This document shows, one piece after another, positions 11,445 through 23,082 of a stretch of DNA of 64,000 bases (its first letter is position 1; each line of letters opens with the position of its first letter). The stretch spans positions 558,001-622,000 of the forward strand of contig JABELC010000007.1 of the NCBI GenBank assembly GCA_028455995.1, written 5' to 3'. Source of the stretch: Scleromitrula shiraiana. Taxonomy: Eukaryota > Ascomycota > Leotiomycetes > Helotiales > Sclerotiniaceae. Position numbers and translations under genes: made by a program. The notes beneath the pieces are model-generated. The model was given only the letters and a program-made list of their open reading frames with translations, ran no database searches and was not told the DNA's origin.

Positions 11445-13085
11445 ATTGGATCAGATATAGTTAGAAGGGTTCTGAAGCAAAAGGAATGTCAGGAAATGCA
11501 GAAAGTGATTCAAGATCGATGGAACGATCTGGCAGAATAGAAGCTTCTATAATCTGAGTTATAGGATGCCTAACATAAGCTGAAAGGTTAGATTGACGAC
11601 TCACCTCGTTGGGAATCTCAACTGTAGTAGAACTACAGAGATCGAAGTTGATGAAAGACAAAGTAGAATAGAAGAATAGTAATTGAAAGGAAAGCTGCAA
11701 CTTGAAGCTGCAAAGTGCAAAGTATAAGATCGAGGATTCTATAACACTTCGATCTAACAATCAATAAGATGATTATTAAGGAGAAGAATCATCAAAAAAT
11801 TCAGATGAAAGATGGAGCTAGTTGTAAAAATATTGAATTTTAAAATGAGCAAAAGTAATCATAAGTGAATTCAAATGCTGGAGCAAAGATGAAAAGAAAG
11901 ACTCAAAGATAGGAGAAAATCAAGACACAAGGCTTCTAATTTTATAAAGAAAAGATAAGGAAGAATGTCCAGATAAAATAAATACGCTTTTACGTGACAA
12001 AAAAAAACGCGTTCGTGTTAAGTGTATGCAGGTTACCATGAGGCGCCGGAAGTCTTGAACGTTCAGGAGAATCGTTATCCAATTGCGAATGAACAAATAT
12101 TATAGTGAAGGGTAGTTAGCATTAACATCGCCGATCTATTCCTTGGATTTATCTTGAAGAGTTTGGTTCTTCTAAAAAAATACTAGATATTATAATAGGG
12201 ATTCATCAAATTTAGCAGGAAGCTATATATAAACTTGATGAATGTCTATTAAGGGATTAAGTTTTAAAAAAGATTTTCCAAATATCAAAAGAAATGCAAG
12301 AGTTTGATAGAATGTTTTAAGAGAGGGGAATCCTAGAGGTCAGTAGGGATAGGGATTCTGACTGGTAGTCTGCTGGTGAGGTTTGCGGTTGCTTTGGGAG
12401 AAAAATGATAGAAATTTCATATTAGAGGCTCAGCCAATATGGATGGGGAATCGACTACCCGTTTCCGATATTAATTCTCTAATGAGAAACATAGGATATA
12501 ATTACCGTTGGGTGTAGTAAATGCAAAAGGCTGGATTGTAATGCCCAGGACCCAGGTGAAGTTGCTTTTTCTTTAGGTTGCATTGTAATATTGATAGCAA
12601 ACAACGGTATAGCGGTAGCTGGATGTTCATTTGGACCGGCTTCTCAATTCTTAAGAAGTTTGAACCGGGCCGAGAATCAATCCCGAAAATTTGTTGTCTT
12701 AACATTGTGTCCTGGAAATAGGAGTTGATTTTATGTGGTTAGAAAAAGTATATCATGGTAGATCTAGAACTCACGCTCACTCATTTCAAACGAATATCAT
12801 TTTTATTCATATATATACTCGAGTATACTCTATTAATATTCTCCTCGAGGCTGAAGAATTTTAGTGGGGCTCACCATTTTAGTGCGGGGATATGAATAAA
12901 GTTATGCTTTGTTATGAAAGTTTTTAATGCAACTAATAATATTATGCATTGATTGGACCTCAGTAAATTTTACTAGGGTATCTTTAGAACCTCGCAAACC
13001 TCGCCAGGTGTTCGTGTTTATCTATAATGAACTTTTTGGAAGTATTGCACAACCAAAAATCTATCTACCATCTACAAACTTCAGA
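11445..13085. other. Intergenic region between divergent genes
   Basis: This separates the dynamin-like gene (-) from the GDP-mannose pyrophosphorylase gene (+). I see no coding region. Short frames at 11461-11760 and 12502-12705 have no recognisable domains, and the first lies where the dynamin 5' untranslated region should be. Confidence 0.6.
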
Positions 13086-14575
13086 ATGTCTCTACAAATC
13101 CCCCACAGAGAGAAGCAAAATGCCGCTTCAAATGCAGCAACCAAAGCTGTGATTTTGGTAAATTTTTGAATGAATTACTTTCATAATGGAAGAAGGCTGA
13201 TGACGAGCTTTACTAGGTTGGTGGTCCATCGAGAGGAACCCGCTTTAGACCATTGTCCCTCGATTTGCCCAAGGTATTATTTCCCTATATCTTCTTGCTT
13301 CGAACTTTTACTTATTGTATAATTCATAGCCACTCTTTGAAGTTGCTGGTCATCCCATCGTATGGCATTGTCTCACCGCCATCGCAAAAGTTCCCTCCAT
13401 TCAAGAAGTATGCATGATCGGATACTACGACGAATCTGTTTTCCGCGATTTCATCAAAGACGCCTCCCACGAATTCCCCCAAATCAAGATCGTTTACCTT
13501 CGAGAATATCAAGCTTTGGGAACTGCAGGAGGACTTTATCATTTCCGTGATGCTATCCTTAAAGGTAAACCAGAACGATTCTTCGTTCTTAACGCAGATG
13601 TCTGCTGTTCATTCCCATTGAATGATATGCTTCAGCTGTTCGAGAGCAAGGATGCTGAAGCTGTGATTCTTGGAACTCGTGTCAGTGAAGATGCTGCAAG
13701 CAATTTCGGATGCATCGTATCGGATTCCCATACCCGCCGAGTCCTCCATTACGTCGAGAAGCCCGAATCGCACATCTCAAACTTAATCAACTGTGGTGTC
13801 TACCTCTTCGCAACCGAATGTATCTTCCCATCCATCCGAACCGCCATCAAGCGCCGTACCGAACGCCCACGTCTTGTATCCTACCCATCCTCCGAGAACC
13901 TCGAATCCTCCTACTTCCAGGACGAAGAAGATGTACAAAAGAATGAGGTTTTGAGATTGGAGCAGGATATTTTGAGTGATTTGGCAGACAGCAAGCAATT
14001 CTTCGTTCACGAGACTAAGGATTTCTGGAGACAAATCAAGACTGCTGGTTCGGCTGTCCCAGCGAATGCTTTATACCTACAAAAGGCAGCTCAAACCGGA
14101 TCCAAGGAATTGGCCAAACCATCTGCGAATATTCTAGGCCCTGTTTTCATTCACCCAACTGCACATGTCGACCCAACCGCTAAGCTTGGACCTAACGTCT
14201 CAATTGGTCCCCGTGTTGTGATTGGTGCCGGAGCTAGAATAAAGGAATCAATTGTATTGGAGGACTCGGAAGTCAAGCACGACGCATGTGTTCTCTACTC
14301 CATCATCGGATGGAACAGCAGAGTTGGAGCATGGGCTCGTGTTGAGGGAACACCTACTCCAGTAAACAGTCATACTACAAGTGTCATCAAGAACGGCGTC
14401 AAGGTTCAAAGCATCACTATCTTAGGCAAGGAATGTGGAGTTGGTGATGAGGTTCGTGTGCAGAACTGTGTCTGTTTACCATTCAAGGAGTTGAAGAGGG
14501 TAAGATATTTATGATCCATCCCATGTGAACTTAACTAACAATCCTTAGGATGTTTCCAATGAGGTTATCATGTAA
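13086..14575 (+). CDS. GDP-mannose pyrophosphorylase, alpha (GMPPA) type
   Basis: Exons are 13086-13157, 13217-13273, 13330-14499 and 14549-14575, all frame-consistent, giving 441 residues. The N-terminus has the nucleotidyltransferase signature GGPSRGTRFRPLS followed by DLPKP (about residues 26-43). The middle has LGTAGGL and FFVLNADV, and the C-terminal third is a left-handed beta-helix of hexapeptide repeats (HPTAHVDPTAKLGPNVSIGP). The family transfers GMP from GTP to mannose-1-phosphate to make GDP-mannose, donor for N-glycans, O-mannosyl chains, GPI anchors and cell-wall mannan. The GGPxxGTRFRPLS form and the ending EVIM match the alpha-type paralogue, which in animals is mainly a feedback-regulatory partner of the catalytic beta subunit. 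Whether this copy is catalytic is uncertain. The last exon is only 27 bases (nine codons including stop). Confidence 0.9.
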
Positions 14576-15721
14576 AGGGTCAATGATGATATGGATGGAT
14601 TATACATTTCACCCAAGAACTTGCTTGTAATCATCATCATGGCGTTCTTTTCTTATTCTCGTGACCAAGAGATCTCAATATATCTCTTATCCACCTGTTG
14701 GTATCCAATTTGGCGACAATAATGTTTCTCGCTTCAATGTTGAAGAAAAAAATTCCCTAGATCAGATCAAATGATTATTTTTCTTTCTTGCTCTGCCTTA
14801 TCAAATCATACATACATATGTGGTCCATTCAATCTACCTATCTACTAACCTACTATTATATCACCAATGCTACTCAAACAAACATAATATTACATACCAT
14901 GCAAGTGATATATTATAATATAATATAATGCAACCCATCAACAACAGAAACCATCCGAATTTCGGACAAACCCCAAGCTGGACCAGGTTCAATATCGGAT
15001 ATCCCTCGGGCAGAGAAACATGCAAAGCAACAAACCTCTCTCCATCCATCCATCCATTTATCCCAACATGCAAGATACCATAGAACTACACAGTCCATGC
15101 CCAGTAATCAAAACACCATGCATGCGTTGCGCTTACAAATACTCATTCGCAGAAAATTCGGAAAAAGACTGGGCTGGGCGTCAATGCGATGTCTGGAATA
15201 TATCCGGATGGATGTAGAATGCATGTATGGCGGGAATAGCCTAAGCGAGAAGGAAAGAAACAAATAAATAAATAAACAAATGGATGGGATATTCGGACAA
15301 TAAATGCACGGGCTATTTAAAATCGTTCCGATGGAGAATTGCCATGAATTACTAGTGGAAGATAGTGTGGTTTGTTTCTTACAAATCACACTTGCATATT
15401 TCACCATTTGGAGCTAGTTTCATGATGTCATTTTCATTCGATATCTGATGGGGGAGGTGCACCATCATGTGGGGTGGTGCTGTGTAAGCTGCAATTGCAT
15501 GCTATGGATAGAGTTCGGCCTGGTGGAGATAGAATGTAGATATGGTTTCGGGGGAAAGTATATAAGGGTTGGGGTTTCTCTTGTTGTTTGTGTTTGCTCA
15601 ATTGTTTGTACAGGTTTGGTTTATTAGATTTGGTTGTTTTTCTATTTTTCTACTTTTCTTCTTGTGCTGTAGATTGAATAGACAACTAGGATAACGACGA
15701 TAAGATACGTTTAACGTCAAT
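14576..15721. other. Intergenic region upstream of the OYE-family gene
   Basis: This holds the 3' end of the GMPPA transcript and the promoter of the reductase gene. I see no gene. Short frames at 14870-15407 on both strands lack any domain. Confidence 0.6.
15559..15566 (+). promoter_or_regulatory. Probable TATA box of the OYE-family gene
   Basis: TATATAAG lies 156 bases upstream of the ATG at 15722 and is followed by a T/C-rich initiator-like stretch. Spacing and sequence fit a strong, possibly inducible, core promoter. Confidence 0.5.
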
Positions 15722-17114
15722 ATGTCGACTCATCATGGTGTCAAGACGGAACATGGGGAGACGGCTCATGTAGAGGGTGTTCCTAATGAAGCTGCACCTG
15801 GAGTAAGTTTCTCGTTCCTTTCCTATCTCTTCAGACTCTTCATTTTGAATTGCTTGCCACTTATGTCTTAAACACCAATCAAAACTAACATCGTCCCTCC
15901 AGATATCATACTACACCCCCCACCAAACGACCCCCTCCGGAACCGCGCTCATCCCCAACCCCCCCAAACTCTTCACCCCTCTCACCATCCGCTCCCTCAC
16001 CCTCCAAAACCGCATCATGCTCTCCCCCCTCTGCCAATACTCCGCTGACAACGGTCACATGACACCCTGGCACATGGCACATCTCGGGGGAATCATCTCA
16101 CGGGGACCCGGACTCTCCATGATCGAAGCCACATCCGTCGTACCCGAGGGCCGAATCACGCCTCAGGATTGCGGATTATGGCTTGATAGTCAAGGCGACA
16201 AGTTAGCCGAGGTGGTGGAATTCGCCCATTCGCAGAACCAGAAGATTGGCATTCAGCTTGCGCATGCGGGGAGGAAGGCTAGTACGTTGGCGCCGTGGTT
16301 GAGTGCGGGGGCGGTGGCGACGGAGAAGATCTGTGGGTGGCCAAAGAATGTTAAGGCGCCTAGTGCGTTGGCTTATAATGAGGATCATTGCCAGCCGAGT
16401 GCTTTGTCATTGGAGGAGATTGAGGATTTCAAGGTCAAATGGGTGGATGCTGTTAAGAGGGCTGTTAAGGCCGGTATTGATGTTATTGAAATCCACAATG
16501 CACATGGATATTTGTTGCATGAATTTCTATCACCGGTTTCGAACAAGAGAACCGATCAATATGGAGGAAGTTGGGAAAATAGAACGAGATTGACGTTGGA
16601 GATTTGCGAGTTGACAAGGAAGAATATTCCCGAGTCGATGCCGTTGTTTTTGAGAATTAGTGCGACGGATTGGTTGGAGTATGATGGATTTGGAGAGGAT
16701 TCTTGGAAGACTGAGGATACGGTTAGATTGGCTCCTTTGCTGGCTGAGAGAGGAGTTGATCTCCTTGATGTATCATCTGCTGCTCTTCACCCAGCTCAAA
16801 AGATCAAGGGTGGTCCAGGATACCAAGCTCCATTCGCCAAGGCCGTCAAGAAAGCCGTTGGTGATAAGTTGTTGGTTGGTACAGTTGGAACTATCACGAA
16901 TGGCCGACAAGCCAATGAATTGCTGACTGGAAAGGGAGAATATAGTCAAGGAGAGCAAGAGTTGGATTTGGCGATTGTGGGAAGAATGTTCCAGAAGAAT
17001 CCGGGCTTGGTTTGGACTTTTGCGGAGGATTTGGAATGTCCTGTTCAAGTTGCTAAACAGATTGGGTGGGGATTTAAGGGGAGAGCGGGCGAGAAACCTA
17101 AACATAAGATTTAG
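15722..17114 (+). CDS. Old Yellow Enzyme-family NADPH dehydrogenase (YqjM-like)
   Basis: Exon 1 is 15722-15802, the intron is 15803-15902, and exon 2 is 15903-17114, giving 430 residues. FMN-dependent TIM-barrel motifs are in order: NRIMLSPLCQYSADNG (about residues 60-76), the active-site segment with HNAHGYLLHEFLSP near residue 224, NKRTDQYGG, the phosphate-binding VGTVGTITNG, and a terminal AIVGRMFQKNPG. The Cys in SPLCQYS and the trailing active-site pattern are typical of the YqjM/xenobiotic-reductase branch rather than classical yeast OYE. These enzymes use NADPH to reduce activated C=C bonds of enals, enones, nitro compounds and quinones, and usually act in detoxification of reactive electrophiles. 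Codon use in the first part of exon 2 is unusually C-rich compared with its neighbours. The 27-residue first exon (His/Glu-rich) is probably disordered. Confidence 0.92.
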
Positions 17115-18604
17115 ATTTAGATGGTGGAATTGGATGAGATGGGGATGCAGATAGAGATGGATATCGTAGAGTCCTCTCTTCTTACTCTGTTATTACTTTT
17201 CTGCGAAACATAGATCGATTGTTCATATCAGAATCAAACGCACAATAGAATTTTATTCTGCCCAAGATTCAACACAACCACGCTTTTCTGCATGTGACTT
17301 TTCTATCTATGACTTACTATATACCCTCTCCCCCTTCCTCCACCATCCCCATCTTAAAATTTCTTGGACTACTTCAACTTACACCAAACATGAAATCAGT
17401 GCCATAACATCAAATTACTCCCAAACACCATTGCATCTCATTTCAAATGCGATCGAGATCCAATCAAATGAAATGGAATAAAAGAAAATTCAAACGATAG
17501 ATCCAACCAAAGATCGCCTACGCAAATTATACCCAAACTCAGGATAAACGAGAAAAAAAAGGAAAAGAATTCTTTCAACCTTACTTTCTCTTTTATTCAA
17601 AGTCATTCCCCCACTAAAAACATACTCAAACCTTAGTCAACGACCCCAAAACCCCACAAGCAACCCTCTTAATCCCTATCCATATCGCCTTCCTCTCCAA
17701 ATAAATATGATGCGCATGAACATGAACATGAACATGGGCGAATCCACCACCTATATGGCCTTAACATAACTTATCCCCTTATCATCCAACATATAAAACA
17801 GAGTCTTGTCCTTCCTCCTTGTACCTAACCCGTCTCTTCCTACCATGCGAATACATCCATATCCATACATCCATATACATACATCCATATACATCCATCC
17901 ATATGCCTGATAAGCGAAGAAATGTTGTCGAGAAAGTAGCGCGCTGTAAAATTACGATGGTAAATTTCCCCTCCGTCCCGCCGTCCCGGACCTCCAGTCG
18001 CCTGGATATTCCTGGAGAAAATTGCTCGGCCTCGAAAAATATATACACGGATTTATTATTTCGTTGGATTCCAACCCCAAAGGAGAAAATTGATGTTGGG
18101 ATAAGCATGCCAAGACGTGGTCGTGTGGAGACCGCATGTTGGAACGACACTGCTGATCGGTAATTAATTTTTCACGGATTTGCTATCGCGGCATATCGTG
18201 TCGAGATTTTAGATGCGGATTTCGACATAGATGGCATTTTCTAAGCTCCAAGCCTTCGATGGAATTTCAGACTTCGCACTTTAGTGCATACTAGTAGGCT
18301 CAATTTCTGATTTGCATTCCTTTTCTCCTGTGTTGGGATTATATCATATCCGTATAACTCTGGAATAATGACTGAGGTGGAAAAAAGCCTTGATGAGTAT
18401 ACTGTCTCATAACCGATTGGTATTGATTGTCCATACTGATCAGAGTAGAAAATATTTTCCCACGTTTGTTACCTATACTTCTCTGCTGAGGATTTCGAAT
18501 ACTGTAATGTGTGGTCCTGTGGAAGGAATATAGGTGTTTCAACCGTAGTATCGATCCTGTTGTTTAGACCACATCACATAGTTGTGATGATTGAATTTCC
18601 ACTA
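17115..18604. other. Intergenic region between convergent genes
   Basis: This is 1.5 kb between the 3' ends of the reductase (+) and mannosyltransferase (-) genes. It includes a CATCCATATACATA-type repeat at about 17850-17903 and an ATGAACATGAAC repeat near 17713-17738. I see no gene. Confidence 0.6.
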
Positions 18605-20002
18605 TCAACCCTCATCCTCGTACTCTTTTCCGAACATTTTTCTGAAACTATCTTTAGTCTGCTCACAAACACCTTTCTCGGTTTTGTTTCCCCAGCTTCT
18701 GAAGACGATATTCTCATCACATGCCATCTGAACCATATAACCCCAAGCCACAAGCTCCACATCAAGACCAAAATATCCTAACGAATGCTGCTCGCTTCCC
18801 CATTGTCTCGAGCTCTGAAAGTTGTGTAACGGATTCAGCTTTGGCGGCCAGCTTGCATGTACGAAAAATGGTCTCGGCGTGTGTTCTGGATCTGCGGAAT
18901 AATCTTCTATAGGATCAGCCTGTAAAACAGCAGCGCCATTGTGACGGGTGCCAAAAGGACGTGGCGGTTGAGAAACAGTATAGAAACTGTTCCCGAGAAC
19001 CAGAGGTGCAACTGCGAAGGTTTCCTTGTCCCCTTCACCCGCACCTCCTTGAGTCATCAAATGGTAGTAATATTCGCCATAGCAATTGTAATACGCGGCG
19101 AGTAGCAATGACTCTGCATGGTAAGATTTGTGTACCAATATTTGGCCAGCTTCGATTGTTGGGCGACTGTTAAGAATGGAACTATCAAGACCAACAATGG
19201 TATTTAAAGTCGATGAAACTGTAGAGCTCCAGTAATCCGGCCAAAGAACAAGATGGTCGGACGTAAAAGGGCGAGAAGTAAAAAGCTCATCGGGCGAGAA
19301 GATGGGAAAGTCGTCGGCATCAAGAAATAATACAGATTCAAAGGATGAGAACAGAATTGCAAAGGCTTTCAATTGATACCCGGCCAATGAAAAAGGTAAA
19401 ACATGTTGATCTATAATATCGGATAGGACGAGACATTTTGCGTTCAGCGAGGGAAGAATTGTGTCGCACATGAGTGGTTCGTATTCATCAGGTGTAGCCA
19501 AGAAGACTTCAACAGGAAGAGTGGATCCGGTACGACGTAAAAACTGCAGACTGACCAGTAAAGGAGGAAAGTATGCACCTCCAGCAGATGTCACAATACC
19601 TTGTGTTCCCTTTTCGTATTCGAGTGCAGGTGGCTGATGTTTAATTTGGTCAACAAACCACGCATGTGATCGACGCATCGATTCAATATCCGTCTCGTTC
19701 ATAACTATATGATTAGATGCTCTCCTTTCCCCAATTCGATTCGATGAATGTGCTTTTCCATCAAGTTCGGGAGGAGAACATCTTGGAGCACCTGCTGCTA
19801 AAAGGGGAGCAAATGAAGTCCAGAAGTTGCTTGGTGAAGTACTCCATGGAAGAATTGTTTGCCGGAAGGTCGGCAATAGTGTTTGTCCGCCAAAATAAGA
19901 ATATCTGGATTCAAACCCAAGTCCGATGAGTCCGATGAGTAGTATTGAGGAGAAAATGATGATAAAACCACGGCTCGTAGAGGTCGGGCTTGGGAGCAAC
20001 AT
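18605..20002 (-). CDS. Mnn1-type alpha-mannosyltransferase, Golgi type II membrane protein
   Basis: This is a single exon of 465 residues. The first ATG in frame is at 20002; the frame opens a few codons earlier only with GTG. Residues about 12-32 (FIIIFSSILLIGLIGLGF) form one transmembrane anchor after a short cytoplasmic tail, the usual topology of Golgi glycosyltransferases. The lumenal domain carries GIVTSAGGAYFPPLLVSLQFLRR-like opening residues, the metal/nucleotide-binding LFLDADDFPIF (about 226-236, DxD motif), and LVLWPDYW shortly after, all typical of the MNN1/MNT family that adds mannose from GDP-mannose to glycoprotein chains. This complements the GDP-mannose supply gene about 4 kb away, though there is no operon-like link. 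Linkage (alpha-1,3 versus alpha-1,2) cannot be read from the sequence. Confidence 0.88.
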   Translation of the reverse strand: MLLPSPTSTSRGFIIIFSSILLIGLIGLGFESRYSYFGGQTLLPTFRQTILPWSTSPSNFWTSFAPLLAAGAPRCSPPELDGKAHSSNRIGERRASNHIVMNETDIESMRRSHAWFVDQIKHQPPALEYEKGTQGIVTSAGGAYFPPLLVSLQFLRRTGSTLPVEVFLATPDEYEPLMCDTILPSLNAKCLVLSDIIDQHVLPFSLAGYQLKAFAILFSSFESVLFLDADDFPIFSPDELFTSRPFTSDHLVLWPDYWSSTVSSTLNTIVGLDSSILNSRPTIEAGQILVHKSYHAESLLLAAYYNCYGEYYYHLMTQGGAGEGDKETFAVAPLVLGNSFYTVSQPPRPFGTRHNGAAVLQADPIEDYSADPEHTPRPFFVHASWPPKLNPLHNFQSSRQWGSEQHSLGYFGLDVELVAWGYMVQMACDENIVFRSWGNKTEKGVCEQTKDSFRKMFGKEYEDEG

Positions 20003-21169
20003 GACTATCACTTGAAGATGATAGAAAGAGAAAAGAGAGGAGAAAAGTGACTTAAGACATAGTAGAGAATAAGTGCCAATATAAAGTTTTCTATGATGTA
20101 CTTACTACTTAGTTCCTGTGCAAATCCGATTGTGGGGACCACGCGGCCCTTATAAAGTGTATTACGCATCATATATAGCTAATAACTACATCGGTAATAT
20201 AGTATTAATGAAGACTATAAATAAATGGTAAACTTGTCTTGGGATTGTTGACCAGTTCAATAATGACAACAGTTTCAACCACATGAACATGAAGTATAGG
20301 AACTCTTTCTATTTGTGTTATTTTTGTGTAGATCAAGTACCAGGTACAGCTGGTGTATAATCTGGGCGGCCTAACGCTCTGCATTCATTGGCCCGAAATT
20401 GCGCCGCTCCTGCTCCTAATTTAATCCGATTTGGTCCTTCGCCTCCCTCAACAAGAGCAGCACATATGCAGATGTTCTCAATCGACCGTTCCTATGCTAT
20501 ACTACATCAGCGGAGGTATGGGATTTAGTTCTATAGGCAAGACGACGCAAGACGCCCGGCATTGCAGCAAGTCAGCCACAATGTAACACCCCACATTTAT
20601 TTCATTGAACAATGCAACGAGGACATAACTTAATCGCGTTTGTGGGTCTGTAAAGCTTGATCATCGATGACATCTTTTACATGCACAGGATCTAAGGATT
20701 CCAAGGGTAGAAGTAAGCAGCGTTCAAAGGACATGGTGGGAATAATGCGGTTCCAGCATTCGGCATCATCAATCCAGGAACTTCTTCTAGTCAGCATTCT
20801 TCAGGAGCAACACTTTCTTCGGGATATTCTGTTTCTAGTACTAAGACAGCGGTTAATGTTTCTTCAATATCTCTAAGTACCGCCTTGGCATTGAATAAAA
20901 CAACCGGGGGACAAGTCGCAACATTAGCGTCAAAGGTACCATGCAGCCTTTGGTTGGAGGCTTTCGACTCTTTGAGTTAGAACGAGGTGTCATTGCATTG
21001 TCATCACATTCTATACTCTCTACACGTGTGTGTATGATTAATTCTAAACGCTCTAGATCGAAGATTACGGTCGAATCTTACTCAATGGAACGGAGAGTCT
21101 GAGTTGCATACCCACAAACTCCACAACTGCAATACATAATTTGACAATACCAACTGAAAAACTGAGCTA
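20003..21169. other. Intergenic region, possible decayed coding pieces
   Basis: No intact gene is seen. One start-less frame at about 20725-20980 encodes a Ser/Thr/Gly-rich segment (PGTSSSQHSSGATLSSGYSV) that looks like the linker of a secreted or GPI-anchored protein, but it lacks a start, signal peptide or domain and ends in TAG. It may be a gene relic upstream of the NACHT pseudogene. Confidence 0.35.
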
Positions 21170-22797
21170 GTTGGCAAAAGGCCGGCTGGAAAGCTTCATA
21201 CTTCCTCCCAGTAAAGCTGGCGACAAAGTTGAGGAAATATTGAAGGTCATAATGACAGCAGAATCCATTATCGAATCAGCTCTCGAAGCCGAACTGCATG
21301 CAGCTATTACTTGGACTAGGATATCAGTCATTCTTCTAGTGAGCTTGTGGTCCTTAAAGAGAATCATACTGTGCTCAGATGTTCAATGATTTCGGTCTGG
21401 AAATCTGTACGAACTTCAAAAAGATAGAAATCCCAGTCGTGTCTCCGGAGCGATGTGGAAAATTATTGGAAAGATTACTTCTGACTCTGGAGCTGGACAT
21501 CATTTATGTTCTTAGTGCTCTCAACGAATGAGATTATTTTGGCGAAAGGATTGTTACAGGACTTAAGCTTCTGTATCCTAGTGTTCAGCAGCCAGGCCTA
21601 CCTTCAAGTGTTCGATTTCTTGTCACCAGTCGACCTTATTATGACATCGACAAAGACTTTGAGCATTTCACAAGCAATTTCCCCAGAATACATTTATCTG
21701 GAGAATCAGAGTCAGAAAAGATTATCGAACAGATAAATCTAGTAATAGACCCTGAGGTAAAAAGTCTTGACCTACATGAAAAGGTTGAGAATCACCTTCT
21801 CAGTCGCTTGACATCAATGGAGAATCAACCTTATTCTTGGTTACCTCTTATTATGGACACGAGTAAACGATCCAAAACATTTGGCAAGATCTCTGGATCC
21901 CCAATTCCTACTAATATTCATGAAGCGTTAGTAGTTACTAATTATACATTTATGATCTGAGATCATTACATTCTGGGGCATGTAATCGTGTTACCGTCAG
22001 TCACTAATTATACATGGTCAGCTACGAAGAAATTCTAAACAGAAGTCTCGACTCTCACGAAGCTCGAAGATTACTGCATCTTGTCGTTGACGGCGAGAAG
22101 CCTTTAAGTTTAGATGAGCTCAATATCGTTCTCCACATCGAGGAACGTTACGATGGGAGTCAGTCTTTCGGGGACATCGAGTTTGAAGATCCTGTTGTAT
22201 TTCCCCAAGGGATACGAAATATTTATGGTCTTTTTCTCGTCATATCTATTTCTCGAGTCTACTTGATCCATCAGACAGCAAGAGGATATCTGACCGCTAC
22301 GTCAAATGGGGAACTATCAACGGATAGGTGGAATCATTCTCTAGATCTGCGCATCTCACGAGCTACCTTAAGTAAAGCTTTCGTTGCCTACCTTTCTTTA
22401 AGTATGTTTTCCGATGCAATCGTGAAGTATTTCAAAAACGAGTTAGAGGGTGATCTCCCAATAATTACCCATGATCGCAGATTCGTTTTCCTGGAGTGCT
22501 CTTCATTTTGGTAGCATCATTTCGATAGGATCGTACATGCTACTGTTCCATATAATGTTGATGCTGGAGTCGAACTGTGCAAACATCCCATCAGAAGGCT
22601 TCGTTGGGCTCAAGCTTGCCTATTATCGACAGACTTGATTGGGATCGATAAGTTTGTGAATGAGGTGGTCATACTTATACAAGATGTGAGTCGGGGGCGT
22701 AATAGAGAAGTAGTGTTGGTTTATAGTGTTGTTGAAGCCCATTTAAATCTATCCGACGGCGAGGTTATACTACGACGATTGCGGACTAATTTTTAAT
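21170..22797 (+). pseudogene. Decayed NACHT-type NLR (STAND) gene
   Basis: The piece at 21171-21389 resembles the NACHT_N domain of fungal NLRs (AGDKVEEILKVIMTAE, then ALEAELHAAITW). At 21490-21926 there is a decayed Walker B (VLSALNE followed by TGA at 21529-21531, where an acidic ALDEC motif is expected) and the sensor-like FLVTSRPYYDI with IHLSGE. An intron is retained (21927-22021, GTTAGT...GTCAG) and joins cleanly to YEEILNRSLDSHEARRLLHLVV at 22022-22514, which stops at TAG (22512-22514), after which the frame stays open to 22797. The P-loop region between NACHT_N and Walker B is missing or unreadable. Fungal NLRs are intracellular sensors often linked to non-self recognition and regulated cell death. 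At least two nonsense codons, a frame change and the missing P-loop argue against function. Boundaries are approximate. Confidence 0.75.
21927..22021 (+). other. Retained intron of the NACHT pseudogene
   Basis: GTTAGT donor, CACTAAT branch-like site and GTCAG acceptor flank 95 bases. Removing it joins ...IHEA to YEEIL in frame. It contains two near-identical copies of ACTAATTATACAT. Confidence 0.6.
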
Positions 22798-23082
22798 AGA
22801 TTATGTATGGAATGAGAATTGAAACTTTTGATAAGATTCGTGGTACTTTTGAATTATAGTAACTATATTATCTACAAATGTGCTCTTATTATACTTAAGA
22901 GAGATATGTGTCAGGACTTGCTGAAGAGAATCTCCGTGCGGCTATACATCATCGTTTGTAAAGTTGAATAGATGAAGGTTGCATACATGAAGCCGTGGCA
23001 ATCATGACGTCGTAAGGTGTAGAAACTCCAGACTTCTAAGCACCAAAAAGAGAAAGAAGAAAGAGAGAACAACTGGCTAGAT

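Noticed and set aside
21938..22016. Direct repeat ACTAATTATACAT flanking about 52 bases, looked at as a transposon target duplication
   Set aside because: The whole segment is explained as an intron (GTTAGT...GTCAG) whose removal restores the NACHT reading frame.
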